64,000 nt of DNA. It comes from Oscillospiraceae bacterium. GTDB lineage: Bacteria > Bacillota > Clostridia > UMGS1810. Below, piece after piece: positions 1 through 7,894 of this stretch. Location of the stretch: positions 1-64,000 of the forward strand of contig SVJM01000004.1 of the NCBI GenBank assembly GCA_015068975.1. The letters run 5' to 3'. The notes under the pieces were generated by a model. The model made no database searches, was not told the origin of the DNA, and saw only the letters and a program-made list of their open reading frames with translations. Each line of letters starts with the position of its first letter. Position 1 is the stretch's first letter. A program made the translations under genes and the position numbers.

Positions 1-52
1 ATACCCCACATCGCAAAACGGTAAGGGTAATAATAGAAAAATCTTCTAATGT

Positions 53-90
53 AGGAAACCGAATTATCATTAAATTCGGTTTCCTCTTAT
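53..90. terminator. Hairpin, probable terminator of an upstream gene outside the window
   Basis: Positions 53-65 and 73-85 form a perfect 13-bp stem with a 7-base loop, followed by a T-rich but interrupted tail. It is consistent with an intrinsic terminator reading rightward. The weak U tract keeps confidence moderate. Confidence 0.55.
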
Positions 91-106
91 TATACACCGT
101 TTTGCT

Positions 107-163
107 ATTGTCAAACAGAACCTCTCGGAGTATCGCATACACCTTCGGATTCTGTTTGACAAT
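107..163. repeat. 14-bp perfect inverted repeat with 29-base loop
   Basis: Arm 107-120 (ATTGTCAAACAGAA) is exactly complementary to arm 150-163. It lies next to two other hairpins. No T tract follows, so it is not an obvious terminator. It may be the end of a small non-autonomous repeat. Confidence 0.6.
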
Positions 164-219
164 TGTGAAGCATTTTTCCTATTTCCACGAAAATGTAAAA
201 ATCCCCGAATTCCATTTCG

Positions 220-254
220 GTCATCCTGAGCGTAGTCGAAGGATCTTCGCAAAG
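220..254 (+). repeat. REP-like dispersed intergenic repeat, single unit
   Basis: The unit begins GTCATCCTGAGCG and continues through CGAAGGATCT. The same sequence family recurs as an inverted pair at 37944-38031. Its minus-strand translation gives a SFDYAQDD-like peptide that is a common spurious annotation, so the open frame covering it is not a gene. Confidence 0.7.
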
Positions 255-326
255 CCACAAGGGATAAAATATATAATAAGTCCTTAATCAAATGTATAAA
301 TATTTTATATTTAAAATCGCTATTTG

Positions 327-362
327 TTAAGAGAATGTAATATTAAATTTACATTCTCTTAA
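327..362. repeat. 14-bp perfect hairpin, possible bidirectional terminator
   Basis: Arms 327-340 and 349-362 are perfectly complementary with an 8-base loop. The flanks are AT-rich but lack a clean U tract. It lies about 115 bases upstream of the lipoprotein gene start. Confidence 0.5.
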
Positions 363-476
363 TTATTTGATAAAGAATAATAGGTATAATATAATTGACA
401 AAACAAAAATATATCCATAATTGTATTACAATTAGATGGTATATTCTGACATTTTGATTATAAGGATGGTGTACAT

Positions 477-995
477 ATGAAAAAAGTATTGTTTAGTGTA
501 ATGATAATATGTATGATATTTACAATGTCAGGCTGCACATGGGGACAAAAACACATATACACACCCGAAGCAACCAATGACAAAGCATATACCACTGTTG
601 GCGTGGGTGAAAAGAAACATCAGGGCGATGGATATACCATTACGATTCCTGAGAAATCTTACCGCTATGAAAAAGACTATGATGATGGTGCTTTAGAAGA
701 AAAATGGGAATATACAAAAAAAGATGATGTTGAAATCACGGTAACCACTTACAAAAACACCGAAGAAATCACCGCAAGAGGTAAATTCTTAAGAGATAAT
801 GATGACTATATCTTTGAGGATATGACAGGGTATTCTATATGCGGAGTGGAGCCTGACGGAGATACCTTGTGGTTTAATCTTCATCAGATCGGGGACACAG
901 TTTATATAGTATCATGGGAGTATCCAAAGAATACAAAAGAGGATTTAATAAATGAGCTTTCAAGTATAGTAAGTACTTTTGAGCTTACAGAATAG
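477..995 (+). CDS. Small secreted lipoprotein, function unknown
   Basis: The 172-residue protein starts with a lipoprotein signal peptide. It has two lysines, a hydrophobic stretch and a lipobox ending SGC at about residue 20, so the mature protein should be lipid-anchored outside the membrane. The rest is hydrophilic and rich in charged and aromatic residues, compatible with a small beta-rich domain. I recognise no family. AAGGATGG precedes the ATG at normal spacing. It is the first gene of a tight four-gene run, 12 bases ahead of the serpin fusion, so it probably works with those surface proteins. Function is not assigned. Confidence 0.85.
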   Translation: MKKVLFSVMIICMIFTMSGCTWGQKHIYTPEATNDKAYTTVGVGEKKHQGDGYTITIPEKSYRYEKDYDDGALEEKWEYTKKDDVEITVTTYKNTEEITARGKFLRDNDDYIFEDMTGYSICGVEPDGDTLWFNLHQIGDTVYIVSWEYPKNTKEDLINELSSIVSTFELTE

Positions 996-1007
996 GAGGT
1001 ACACACA

Positions 1008-3293
1008 ATGAAAAGAGTATTATCCATTATCTTATCACTGGCAATCATTATTTCTTCATTTGCTTTTGTATTTGCAGATGGTGTTGACGGACCGATGCAA
1101 AAAGCTAAAATCAAAGTAGGAGTATCTGCAGATTATATGCCCTTTGAATATTATGATGAAAGTGGCAATATGACAGGCTTCAGTATTGATCTTATGAATT
1201 ATATAGGCGAAAGAATCGGTTATGATGTTGAGTATGTAAATATTCCTTTTGAAGAAATACTTACATCTGTAATAAATGGAGATGTGGATTGCGCCATATC
1301 AACCATTTCTGTTACACAAGAGAGAAAACAGTATGTAGATTATACAAGAGAGTATTTAAAGACAAATAATATCACAGTAATAAATGGTCAGAAGTCTGTG
1401 AAATTTGGTGAGAGCTATGCGGTGGTATTTAAAAAGGGCCTTGGAGAAGCTCCTTACAAGGAATCACCACTTACAGAAAAAGAAGCCTTATATGTGAAGG
1501 TAAATCAGGCAATAACTGACCTTTCTCATGACAGAACTGTTACCAAGCTTATTGAAAAATATGAACTAAACAAACCAATTACCGATGATGGTGAATATGT
1601 GGAGTACAGTGCAGTTATCAGTGGCGGTGACCCGGGTGCTATGACCTCGGCTACGTCAAACCCTGCAAGTGACTGGGCAATAGCCGACATTGAAAAGGCT
1701 AAGGCGTTAAATATCATAAGCGGAAATTACAATTTTCCGGGAAATATTACCCGTGAAGGATTTTGTGAGCTTGTGTATAATTATGTTTCAGAATTTGGTA
1801 AGCTTCCGTCTGATGATGGACATATTGTTTTTGCGGATACAGACAATATGAAAGCCCGTATTCTTAACACAATGGGAATTATAAAGGGTAAATCAGAGAC
1901 ACAATTTGCACCCAATGACTTACTGACCCGTGAAGAAGCGGCAACAATATTAAATCGCCTTATAAATATAGTGCATCCTGATTTAGCAAGTACAGAGTTA
2001 TATTTTGAATTTGCAGACAGTACACAGATTTCTGATTGGGCAATGAGCGCAATTCAGAGAATCTGCAATATTGGTATTATGAAAGGTGTTGGAAACAATA
2101 GTTTTGCACCGAAGGATAACTACACCACAGAGCAGGCTATTGCAACTCTTGTAAGAGTATATGCAAGTTCCGGTATAAGTAAATCTGATGATATGACCTT
2201 TGCAGATAAATTGAAGGCACAGATGCCGACAGGCAGTAACTATATGTTTTCTCCATTGTCAATCAAAATGGCTTTTGCTATGGCGGCAAATGGTGCGGAG
2301 GGAAACACCAAAACAGAGATTTTGAATGCTCTGGATATTGAAAACCTTGACGAATATAATGAGTATGCAAAAAAGCTGATTGAAGGTTATCAGAAAGCAG
2401 ATATATTAAAGCTTGATATTGCAAATGCACTTTGGATTAACGAAACCAACACTACACAAAAGTTTTCTGAAAAATATCAGAATACTCTCAAAAATTTCTA
2501 TGATGCTCAAGTGAACGGATCAACCAGAGACAAAATAGCAGGAGAAATCAACAGTTGGGTAAAAGAAAAGACAAATGATAAAATAGACAGTATTATATCA
2601 GATGAGTTAGCAAAAGATGAGCGTTTTATTATGGCACTATTGAATGCTGTATATTTCAAGGCAGTATGGCAGAATGAGTTTGATGAAGATGCAACAAAGA
2701 AGGACACCTTTACAGACAGAAATGGCGTAGAGAAACAGACTGACTTTATGAACGAAACTGCATACTATGGCTATTACAACGAAAACGGCACCGAAGTTCT
2801 GGCACTTCCGTATAAAAACAGAGTTTATGATGAAACAGCAGGAGAAATGCTTTCTTATGACTTTGATGTTTCCATGTATTTAGTAAGAGGTGACTATAGC
2901 GAAAATATCTTATCAAGTCTTATCGAAAACAACAGTTTTAAAAACAGGAGAATAAAACTAAGTATTCCAAAGTTTGAAAGCAGGTTTGATACATCGCTTA
3001 TTAACCTGATGAATAATCTCGGTGTTGTAGATGCTTTCGAAGAGGAAAAGGCAGATTTTAGGAAGATGTTTGATAAGGGAAATATGTACCTGATGGCAGC
3101 TCTCCACAAAACATATATCAAGGTTGATGAAAAAGGAACAGAAGCTGCTGCTGTAACAGCTTTAGCCGGTGGAACCTCATCTGTACCGCCTGAACCGATA
3201 GTTGTGAAGTTTGATACCCCCTTTACTTATGTTATCCGTGATGATGCAAATGGCGAAATACTCTTTATGGGAGAGTATGCCTTTGTAGAGTAG
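1008..3293 (+). CDS. Chimeric surface protein: truncated solute-binding domain, SLH repeats, serpin
   Basis: This 761-residue exported protein has a signal peptide (about 1-23). Residues 34-185 resemble a polar-amino-acid-type solute-binding protein but keep mainly lobe 1; most of the second lobe is missing. Three S-layer homology repeats follow at about 222-263, 275-322 and 338-388, predicted to bind secondary cell-wall polymer. A full serpin domain runs from about 397 to 761. Its hinge at 708-718 (EKGTEAAAVTA) matches the inhibitory-serpin pattern. Counting from P17 puts P1-P1' at Ser724-Ser725. The distal FDTPF segment is also typical. The likely role is a cell-surface-tethered serine or cysteine protease inhibitor. 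The target protease and the purpose of the half SBP are unknown. GGAGG lies just before the start. Confidence 0.9.
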   Translation: MKRVLSIILSLAIIISSFAFVFADGVDGPMQKAKIKVGVSADYMPFEYYDESGNMTGFSIDLMNYIGERIGYDVEYVNIPFEEILTSVINGDVDCAISTISVTQERKQYVDYTREYLKTNNITVINGQKSVKFGESYAVVFKKGLGEAPYKESPLTEKEALYVKVNQAITDLSHDRTVTKLIEKYELNKPITDDGEYVEYSAVISGGDPGAMTSATSNPASDWAIADIEKAKALNIISGNYNFPGNITREGFCELVYNYVSEFGKLPSDDGHIVFADTDNMKARILNTMGIIKGKSETQFAPNDLLTREEAATILNRLINIVHPDLASTELYFEFADSTQISDWAMSAIQRICNIGIMKGVGNNSFAPKDNYTTEQAIATLVRVYASSGISKSDDMTFADKLKAQMPTGSNYMFSPLSIKMAFAMAANGAEGNTKTEILNALDIENLDEYNEYAKKLIEGYQKADILKLDIANALWINETNTTQKFSEKYQNTLKNFYDAQVNGSTRDKIAGEINSWVKEKTNDKIDSIISDELAKDERFIMALLNAVYFKAVWQNEFDEDATKKDTFTDRNGVEKQTDFMNETAYYGYYNENGTEVLALPYKNRVYDETAGEMLSYDFDVSMYLVRGDYSENILSSLIENNSFKNRRIKLSIPKFESRFDTSLINLMNNLGVVDAFEEEKADFRKMFDKGNMYLMAALHKTYIKVDEKGTEAAAVTALAGGTSSVPPEPIVVKFDTPFTYVIRDDANGEILFMGEYAFVE

Positions 3294-3304
3294 GAGGAAG
3301 GTAA

Positions 3305-4312
3305 ATGAAAAGAAAAATATTTATACTTTTCTTTGTATTGTTGTGGTTGTTTTCTTTCACATCATTTGCAGGATCAATAGATATGGATCTTATGCATGAT
3401 GATGCATCATTAGTATTTATCGGCAAAGTGGATGATTATACAGTCACAGATACTGAGGATGATTATCTGAATACAGAATATTCACTTACAGTTACACCTT
3501 TGAAAAAACTCAAAGGCGATGTTGAAGTTAATAAACCAATTGACTTTGAAAAAGTGGATACATATGATATGAAGCTTACAAAGGATACACAATATTTCTT
3601 CGGATATACAAAGAATGAATTATACATATGGGAGCTTGATTCATATGATAATCTCTTTAACTGGGAAATAGACACATATACAAGAAACAGTATTATCCTT
3701 AAAGAACGACACAATGATACAGTATCACAGGGAGTTCAGGAATATTTAAATGGTGGAATCTTTGAAAAGGCAGAAGAAGAGAGGCTTAGCCTTGGTAAGA
3801 ATAAATCCTTTGCTGATTACATTGGCGGAGATTTGTTCGCTGCAGACAAGATAACATTTACAATATTTAATCAAAAATACATAGTTGACAAAGAAATATT
3901 TGTTAACCTTGCAGATGAAATACAGATAACCAATGTAAAAAACGAAACCATAAAAAGTACAAATTACGATCACGTGCTTTTTGTTCAGTGTGAAAATGAT
4001 GATGGCACAGGAATCCCTGATATGTTTGCCGCTGTAGCACCATATGGTGAGGTGGACAAACTAAGCTGGGGTATGAGCAGGCTGATGGCTTCAGATTATA
4101 CAATGGAAAAAGAGGATATAGAGAAGCTGTATACCTTACTACCGGAAAATGTTCAGAAAAAAATCCCTGAATACCACAAAATGCCCGATGAAGGAGACAA
4201 GCCTGTTACTATAGTAAGCACAACTTTCATAATGGTAGTTGCATTGTTTATCATAGTTATGGTATCATTAATTATAATCATTTCAAAAATGAAACATCAG
4301 GAGGGGAAATAA
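3305..4312 (+). CDS. Membrane-anchored extracellular protein, unknown function
   Basis: The 335-residue product has an N-terminal signal peptide (about 1-22), a long hydrophilic exterior region, and one C-terminal membrane helix at about 305-326 followed by a short basic tail. This predicts a type I topology with most of the protein outside. I recognise no catalytic motif. The gene starts 12 bases after the serpin gene with a GGAGG site and ends one base before the next ATG, so it is part of the same operon. Confidence 0.8.
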   Translation: MKRKIFILFFVLLWLFSFTSFAGSIDMDLMHDDASLVFIGKVDDYTVTDTEDDYLNTEYSLTVTPLKKLKGDVEVNKPIDFEKVDTYDMKLTKDTQYFFGYTKNELYIWELDSYDNLFNWEIDTYTRNSIILKERHNDTVSQGVQEYLNGGIFEKAEEERLSLGKNKSFADYIGGDLFAADKITFTIFNQKYIVDKEIFVNLADEIQITNVKNETIKSTNYDHVLFVQCENDDGTGIPDMFAAVAPYGEVDKLSWGMSRLMASDYTMEKEDIEKLYTLLPENVQKKIPEYHKMPDEGDKPVTIVSTTFIMVVALFIIVMVSLIIIISKMKHQEGK

Positions 4313-4313
4313 T

Positions 4314-5441
4314 ATGAAACGTATATTATCATCAGTTTTAGTTTTATCTTTGATTATTGCCACAATGGTTCCTACATTTGCGGCAAATGGAGACATTGCA
4401 GGGCACATTTATTCCACAGATATACGTGCTTTTATAAACGGAATTGAAGTGGAATCATACAATATCGGTGGCAAGACCGCAGTGGTTATAGAGGATTTGT
4501 TCGGAGAGAGGACACATCTCTGTCAGTATAATGATGATACAAGGACACTTAAGTTTTCAGGACTTGCACCATCTTTTCTTGAAGAAGGGAAGAATAAGGG
4601 TGACTATGCTCCCGGTACAATTATAGGCAATGTGTATGAAACAGATATCAAGACATCTGTATACGATGTGGTTATACCAAGCTATAATATTGGTGGCAAA
4701 ACCGCAGTTGCTATAGAGGATTTAGGATACAACGGAGAGTTTTCTCCCATTGGCGGTAAATTTATATGGGATGATAAAGAGCGTACTATAAGCCTTGAAT
4801 TTCTTTATTCAAACACGGATGGTATTCCAAAGGATAAGAAAACCATCATAACTGCCAATGAAGATATGACAGAGGCTAATGTTACATTTGAAGAAGTGCT
4901 TCATTGTGGAGGTCACGAGGAATTCCGTTTCCCTGAATATGTGACAGACGATACGGATATCGAAACAGTGATGCCTATTAAATCAGGTGATGAAACAATC
5001 GGATATTACTTCAGAAGACCGTCTGATGTATACAAATTTACTGCTTTTACATATTATTATCCTGACAAGGTAAAGGAAGCAGAAAAGACCTTCACACCCT
5101 ATCCCTGGAAAACAAAAGAAAACATTATAACGCATTTCCTTACCAATCACAGTGTTGGTGAGCCAAGAGAAAGATTTGACACAGATGAGTATTCTTTTGT
5201 ATATATATCTGTGGCAGGTACATCATGGACAGCATACAATCTTTTGCAGGTTTATGAAGACGGCACATATATTGACTACAAAGATCAGATTCATATGAAC
5301 AACCGTTCTCCGCAAAACCTTACAGTAGACAAAGAAAATCAGAAGGTTACCTTCAGACATGCCGACAGATATCACAGTGAGTGGTATACCGATTATGAAA
5401 TCGACTTAAAAGAAGGTATTATAAGGGAGCTCATTCAATAA
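4314..5441 (+). CDS. Secreted protein with two related N-terminal repeats, unknown function
   Basis: The 375-residue product has a signal peptide (about 1-23). Two related repeats of roughly 60-75 residues follow. Each carries the motif SYNIGGKTAV(V/A)IEDL, seen near residues 45 and 123, and the second ends in a WDDKERT strand like those of copper-amine-oxidase-N-type stalk domains. The remaining 220 residues show no known signature. An SD of AGGAGGGG precedes the start. It closes the surface operon; the next element is the TPP riboswitch. The repeats may be a wall or matrix interaction module, which is inference. Confidence 0.8.
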   Translation: MKRILSSVLVLSLIIATMVPTFAANGDIAGHIYSTDIRAFINGIEVESYNIGGKTAVVIEDLFGERTHLCQYNDDTRTLKFSGLAPSFLEEGKNKGDYAPGTIIGNVYETDIKTSVYDVVIPSYNIGGKTAVAIEDLGYNGEFSPIGGKFIWDDKERTISLEFLYSNTDGIPKDKKTIITANEDMTEANVTFEEVLHCGGHEEFRFPEYVTDDTDIETVMPIKSGDETIGYYFRRPSDVYKFTAFTYYYPDKVKEAEKTFTPYPWKTKENIITHFLTNHSVGEPRERFDTDEYSFVYISVAGTSWTAYNLLQVYEDGTYIDYKDQIHMNNRSPQNLTVDKENQKVTFRHADRYHSEWYTDYEIDLKEGIIRELIQ

Positions 5442-5457
5442 TTCTTATAAAAAACAC

Positions 5458-5486
5458 TTGAAAAAATATTTCAGTTGTGATATATT
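5458..5486 (+). promoter_or_regulatory. Promoter of the thiamine operon
   Basis: TTGAAA at 5458-5463 and TATATT at 5481-5486 are separated by 17 bases, with a TG dinucleotide giving an extended -10. Transcription would begin just upstream of the TPP aptamer. Confidence 0.7.
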
Positions 5487-5502
5487 AGTCTAAACTTAAT
5501 AA

Positions 5503-5592
5503 AAACGGGAGCTTGTATACAGGCTGAGAGGAAGGTGTGACCTTCGACCGAGAACCTGATTTGGATAATGCCAACGTAGGGATGCCTTATAC
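5503..5592 (+). ncRNA. TPP riboswitch (THI element)
   Basis: The conserved TPP aptamer parts are present in order: GGGAGC, a short P3 hairpin, CTGAGA, a variable GAAGG/CCTTC hairpin, then ACCTGATTTGGATAATGCC and AACGTAGGGA. An intrinsic terminator (5621-5653) follows and thiM begins 61 bases after it. This fits thiamine pyrophosphate turning off the downstream salvage operon by premature termination. Confidence 0.97.
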
Positions 5593-5620
5593 AAATGTAT
5601 TTGGAAAGGAATGAACTTAT

Positions 5621-5653
5621 AGGAAGTTACCAAACCGGTAACTTCCTTTTTTG
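5621..5653 (+). terminator. Riboswitch expression-platform terminator
   Basis: Arms 5621-5631 and 5637-5647 form an 11-bp perfect stem with a 5-base loop and a run of seven Ts. It lies between the aptamer and thiM, so it is expected to form when TPP is bound. Confidence 0.93.
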
Positions 5654-5713
5654 TTTGGCAAGGGTTGTTATTAAGTTAATAAATAGCCAAAAAAAGGCAG
5701 AAAGAGGTAAAAA

Positions 5714-6535
5714 ATGTTAGAAAAAGCAATGGAAAATGTAAGAAAGGAAACACCCCTTGTGCACAACATCACAAACTATGTGACAGTAAATGATGTGGCA
5801 AATGCAATTCTTGCCTGTGGTGCAAGTCCCATTATGTCAGATGAACCACAGGATGTATCAGACATCACATCTATCTGCGGTGGACTTAATATCAACATCG
5901 GTACTCTCAACGAAAGAAGTATTGAGGCAATGTTTGTTGCAGGAAAAAGGGCAAAGGAGCTTGACCATATTGTTTTGCTTGATCCTGTAGGTGCAGGAGC
6001 AAGTAAGCTTCGTACAGATACTGCTACAAGAATAATGAATGAAATTAAGCCTGATATCATTCGCGGAAATATATCAGAAATCAAAACTCTTGCGTTAGGG
6101 TCGGGTACTACAAAGGGTGTAGATGCGGATATTGCAGATAGTGTAACAGAAGGTAATCTTTCTGATATGATATCATTTGCAAAGGCTTTTTCCAAAAGAA
6201 CAAATGCGGTTATAGCAATAACAGGTGCTATAGACCTTGTAGCAGACAGTGATAAATGCTATGTGATACGAAACGGAGTGCTTGAGATGAGTCGTATCAC
6301 AGGTACAGGATGTCAGCTTTCGGGAATAGCTACTGCATATGCTGTGGCAAATAAAGATGATATTACAAATGCAGTTGCAGCTGCAGTATGTGTGATGGGA
6401 CTTGCAGGGGAGATAGGCTTTGCCAATCTAAAAGAAAATGAAGGTAATTCCACCTTGAGAAACAGGATAATAGATGCAATCTGTAATATGGATGAAGAAT
6501 CTCTGACAAAAGGAGCTAAATATGAACTTAGATAA
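5714..6535 (+). CDS. thiM: Hydroxyethylthiazole kinase
   Basis: The 273-residue protein has the ThiM layout and usual length. It has the N-terminal PLVHNITNYV segment, the LDPVGAG phosphate-binding region, and RGN(I)SEI near residue 117. The catalytic-loop motif ITGTGCQLS sits near residue 196. It phosphorylates 4-methyl-5-(2-hydroxyethyl)thiazole for thiamine salvage. It is the first gene after the TPP riboswitch and overlaps thiE by 14 bases. AGAGGT precedes the start. No thiG, thiC or thiL is seen in the window, which suggests a salvage-oriented route here. Confidence 0.96.
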   Translation: MLEKAMENVRKETPLVHNITNYVTVNDVANAILACGASPIMSDEPQDVSDITSICGGLNINIGTLNERSIEAMFVAGKRAKELDHIVLLDPVGAGASKLRTDTATRIMNEIKPDIIRGNISEIKTLALGSGTTKGVDADIADSVTEGNLSDMISFAKAFSKRTNAVIAITGAIDLVADSDKCYVIRNGVLEMSRITGTGCQLSGIATAYAVANKDDITNAVAAAVCVMGLAGEIGFANLKENEGNSTLRNRIIDAICNMDEESLTKGAKYELR

Positions 6536-7166
6536 AAAGGATATGTTGCTTTATGCTGTTACAGACAGGTCATGGCTTGGGAATATGACACTGTTACAGC
6601 AGGTGGAACAGGCAATAATTGGCGGAGCAACATTTATTCAGCTTCGTGAGAAGGATATGGATGAGGAAGCTTTTCTCAAAGAAGCTCTTGAAATTAAGTC
6701 CCTTTGCAAAAGGTACAATGTGCCTTTTGTGATAAATGACAATGTGGAAATTGCAAAAAAGATAAACGCAGATGGTGTCCATGTGGGACAAAGTGATATG
6801 AAAGCAGGAAATGTAAGAGAAATCCTTGGAGAAGACAAGATACTTGGTGTATCGGCTCAGACAGTGGAGCAGGCTCTTCTTGCTGAAAAAGAGGGTGCTG
6901 ATTATCTTGGAGTGGGTGCAGTATTTCCTACAGGGTCAAAGGCAGATGCAGAGGATGTAAGCTTTGATACCCTAAAGGAAATATGCAATGGGGTACACAT
7001 ACCTGTTGTTGCCATAGGCGGAATAGGCATACATAATGTTTCAAAGCTGATTGGAAGCGGAATATCTGGTGTGGCGGTTATAAGTGCTATCTTTGCTTCA
7101 AAGGATATCACTAAGGCGGCTGCAGAATTAAAGGAGCGTACAAAGAGGGTGGTTTCGGATGATTAA
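6522..7166 (+). CDS. thiE: Thiamine-phosphate synthase
   Basis: The 214-residue TIM-barrel protein carries ThiE motifs: VTDR near the start, IQLREKD, VINDNVEIA, DGVHVGQSD, the phosphate loop GAVFPTGSK, and AIGGIG. It joins HMP-pyrophosphate and thiazole phosphate into thiamine phosphate. The start overlaps thiM and the end overlaps the HAD gene by 8 bases, indicating translational coupling within the riboswitch operon. Confidence 0.96.
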   Translation: MNLDKKDMLLYAVTDRSWLGNMTLLQQVEQAIIGGATFIQLREKDMDEEAFLKEALEIKSLCKRYNVPFVINDNVEIAKKINADGVHVGQSDMKAGNVREILGEDKILGVSAQTVEQALLAEKEGADYLGVGAVFPTGSKADAEDVSFDTLKEICNGVHIPVVAIGGIGIHNVSKLIGSGISGVAVISAIFASKDITKAAAELKERTKRVVSDD

Positions 7167-7815
7167 AGGTGCAATATTTGATATGGACGGAACCATCATC
7201 GATTCTATGTTTATATGGGATACAATAGCTGAAGATTATCTTTTGTCCCTTGGTATAGAACCAAAAGAAAATCTTGGGGAAACATTCAAAACCTTTACAC
7301 TTGAACAATCGGCAGAATACTATCGCAAAAACTATGGAGTCACATTGACTGTATCTGAAATCAAAGATGGGATAAACAGTATGGTGGAAGATATATACAG
7401 AAAAAAAGTAACTCTCAAAGATGGGGCAGGGGATTTCCTGGAAAGACTTAGTGCTTCCGGTGTCAAAATGTGTATTGCTACTGTTACAGACAGGTATATT
7501 GCAGAGAAAGTGCTTAGTCGTCTTGGTGTGGATAAATACTTTTCTGATATATTTGTATGCAGTGAGGTGGGATTTAACAAAGAATCTCCTGAGATTTACA
7601 GATATGCATTAAAGCATCTGGGAACCAAAAAAGAAGAAACAGTTGTATTCGAAGATGTGGCGCATGCACTTAAAACAGCGAAGGAAGATGGATTTGTGAC
7701 TGTGGGCGTTTTTGATGTCCATGAAAAAAATCAAGAGAAACTCAAAATGATGTCAGATTATTATATTGAGAGCTATTCAGATTTTGAAAAGTTTTGGAAT
7801 AGTATAAACAAATAA
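7159..7815 (+). CDS. HAD-family phosphatase in the thiamine operon
   Basis: The 218-residue protein opens with the HAD motif DMDGT (Asp nucleophile near residue 8). It has a helical cap (about 16-85), a motif II ATVTDR segment near 110, Lys near 140 in NKESPEIY, and a VVFEDV motif near 160. It belongs to the beta-phosphoglucomutase/Gph-like HAD group. Its overlap with thiE and its TPP-controlled position suggest it dephosphorylates thiamine phosphate or a pyrimidine or thiazole phosphate intermediate. The substrate is inferred from context only. Confidence 0.88.
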   Translation: MIKGAIFDMDGTIIDSMFIWDTIAEDYLLSLGIEPKENLGETFKTFTLEQSAEYYRKNYGVTLTVSEIKDGINSMVEDIYRKKVTLKDGAGDFLERLSASGVKMCIATVTDRYIAEKVLSRLGVDKYFSDIFVCSEVGFNKESPEIYRYALKHLGTKKEETVVFEDVAHALKTAKEDGFVTVGVFDVHEKNQEKLKMMSDYYIESYSDFEKFWNSINK

Positions 7816-7894
7816 ATAAACAAGCGGCAGATTGGGGGCACCACCTTATGTCGCTATATAAAACGATGCTGAAAAACGAAAGGAGAATGAAGCT

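Larger units (their letters stand above)
1..476. other. Gene-free intergenic region rich in inverted repeats
   Basis: No credible gene is seen here. The short open frames on both strands run across repeats and have no ribosome binding site. The stretch holds a terminator-like hairpin (53-85) nested inside a 10-base inverted repeat (13-22 with 96-105), a 14-base perfect inverted repeat (107-120 with 150-163), a REP-like repeat unit (220-254) and a second perfect hairpin (327-362). It separates an unseen upstream gene from the surface operon that begins at 477. Confidence 0.8.

Noticed and set aside
70-291. Overlapping open frames on both strands in the first 300 bases
   Set aside because: They cross inverted repeats and a REP unit, have no ribosome binding site, and the minus-strand product has the known spurious SFDYAQDD-type peptide.
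7816-7894. Second riboswitch or attenuator between the HAD gene and thiD
   Set aside because: The 79-base gap has no THI-box sequence or terminator; it only holds the thiD ribosome binding site.
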